In this document: one piece after another, positions 63,504 through 64,000 of the stretch
Layout of the letters: every line of letters begins with the position of its first letter
How positions within the stretch are numbered: position 1 is the stretch's first letter
Source of the DNA: Rhizobium etli 8C-3
Lineage (GTDB): Bacteria; Pseudomonadota; Alphaproteobacteria; Rhizobiales; Rhizobiaceae
Direction: 5' to 3'
Assembly (NCBI RefSeq): GCF_001908375.1
Contig: NZ_CP017244.1
Location: 124,001 to 188,000, forward strand
Length of the DNA: 64,000 nt
Notes under the pieces: generated by a model
Told to the model about the DNA's origin: nothing
The model's input: only the letters and a program-made list of their open reading frames with translations
The model's database searches: none
Translations under genes and position numbers: made by a program

Positions 63504-64000
63504 ATGAAAAAAACATCTGCTAACTTGATTATTGCGGTGTTCGTGAGCCTGGGTCCTGCCTTGCCGGCTGCGGCTCAGGAGACAACCGATATCGGCACTT
63601 TGGACAGTGCGAAGGCCGGAAAGGCATTTTCCAGCAAACCCGCCTACTCGCCCTATGCGGGGCGTAATTTTCCGACCCGGCCGCTGTTTGGCGACACGCA
63701 TCTCCATACCGGAGCCTCGTTCGACGCCGGCGCCTTCGGAGCGCGGCTGACGCCTCGCGACGCCTACCGCTTCGCCCGCGGGGAGGAGATCACGGCGTCA
63801 AGCGGCCAGCCTGCTAGGCTGTCACGGCCGCTCGACTTCCTGGTGGTAGCCGATCATTCCGACAACATGGGCATGTTTCCGGACCTCTTTGCCGGCAAGC
63901 CAGACGTCATCACCGATCCGCAGGCCAAGACCTGGTACGATATGATCAAGGCGGGTCAGGGTGCCACAGCGGCGCTCGAAATCATCTTCAGCTTTGGCAA
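63504..64000 (+). CDS. DUF3604 (PHP-like) exported protein, N-terminal part
   Basis: Open from ATG 63504 to the window end, 165 codons with no stop. Signal peptide KKTSANLIIAVFVSLGPALPAAAQ. Then the DUF3604 start RNFPTRPLFGDTHLHTGASFDAGAFGARLTPRDAYRFARGEEI and LDFLVVADHSDNMG, which carry the HxH and ADHSD metal-type motifs of PHP-like hydrolases. The family is about 600-650 residues, so most lies beyond base 64000. Biochemical role not established. Confidence 0.88.
   Translation, partial: MKKTSANLIIAVFVSLGPALPAAAQETTDIGTLDSAKAGKAFSSKPAYSPYAGRNFPTRPLFGDTHLHTGASFDAGAFGARLTPRDAYRFARGEEITASSGQPARLSRPLDFLVVADHSDNMGMFPDLFAGKPDVITDPQAKTWYDMIKAGQGATAALEIIFSFG

Noticed and set aside
1..64000. CRISPR arrays, rRNA genes, prophage or conjugation modules
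   Set aside because: No regularly spaced identical repeats, rRNA-like sequence, phage structural genes or Tra/VirB genes were seen.

Overview
The window looks like accessory DNA, probably a large plasmid or genomic island, from an alphaproteobacterium of the Rhizobiaceae (Rhizobium, Sinorhizobium or Agrobacterium type). The evidence is the density of sugar ABC transporters with GntR and LacI regulators, the class III adenylate cyclases with TPR tails, and RirA-type iron boxes (TGA-N9-TCA). A putative EcfG-type promoter, IS66 and IS21-like debris and a VapBC/FitAB module also fit. This assignment is an inference; there is no rRNA or housekeeping marker.

Layout. (1) 0.1-12.3 kb: an iron-regulated siderophore locus. 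Seven genes with mostly 4-base stop/start overlaps encode a SerK/SbnI-like serine kinase, a PLP decarboxylase, an SbnA-like synthase, an opine dehydrogenase, one IucA/IucC (NIS) synthetase, an MFS exporter and a periplasmic binding protein. A convergent TonB receptor follows. Both ends carry a TGA-N9-TCA box. The set fits an opine-type amino-polycarboxylate siderophore such as rhizobactin better than staphyloferrin B. The ABC permease and ATPase genes of the same operon are broken by several independent lesions. (2) 12.3-14.5 kb: degenerate DNA with an amidase pseudogene. (3) 14.5-25.7 kb: an acid-sugar catabolic locus with four enolase-superfamily dehydratases, a GntR regulator, a CUT1 ABC transporter and an RraA-type aldolase. 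(4) 26.2-35.4 kb: two CUT2 (ribose/fructose-type) ABC transporters with a tandem-HTH GntR regulator and a LacI regulator. (5) 35.5-37.6 kb: a GlxA-type AraC regulator divergent from an NTF2-like protein and a hexapeptide-repeat protein. (6) 37.7-41.8 kb: an unusual pair, an AraC regulator fused to a complete acetamidase/formamidase domain, divergent from a Tat-exported enzyme of the same family. (7) 42.2-49 kb: a CHRD protein, then a spermidine-type ABC transporter with an MTA phosphorylase-like enzyme and a divergent LacI regulator over a perfect 18-bp palindrome. (8) 49-64 kb: two adenylate cyclase/TolB-like/TPR proteins, an alpha/beta hydrolase between two IS21-like end remnants, ArsR/SRPBCC, a chemoreceptor, two GNATs, a toxin-antitoxin pair, a nucleoside deoxyribosyltransferase, an Rrf2 fragment and the start of a DUF3604 protein.

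How it works together. Region 1 makes, exports and recaptures a chelator, and its inner-membrane import step seems to have been lost. Regions 3, 4 and 7 are transporter-plus-enzyme units for plant- or soil-derived carbon and nitrogen sources, each with a local regulator. Region 6 suggests a regulator that evolved by capturing the catalytic domain of its neighbour's enzyme family.
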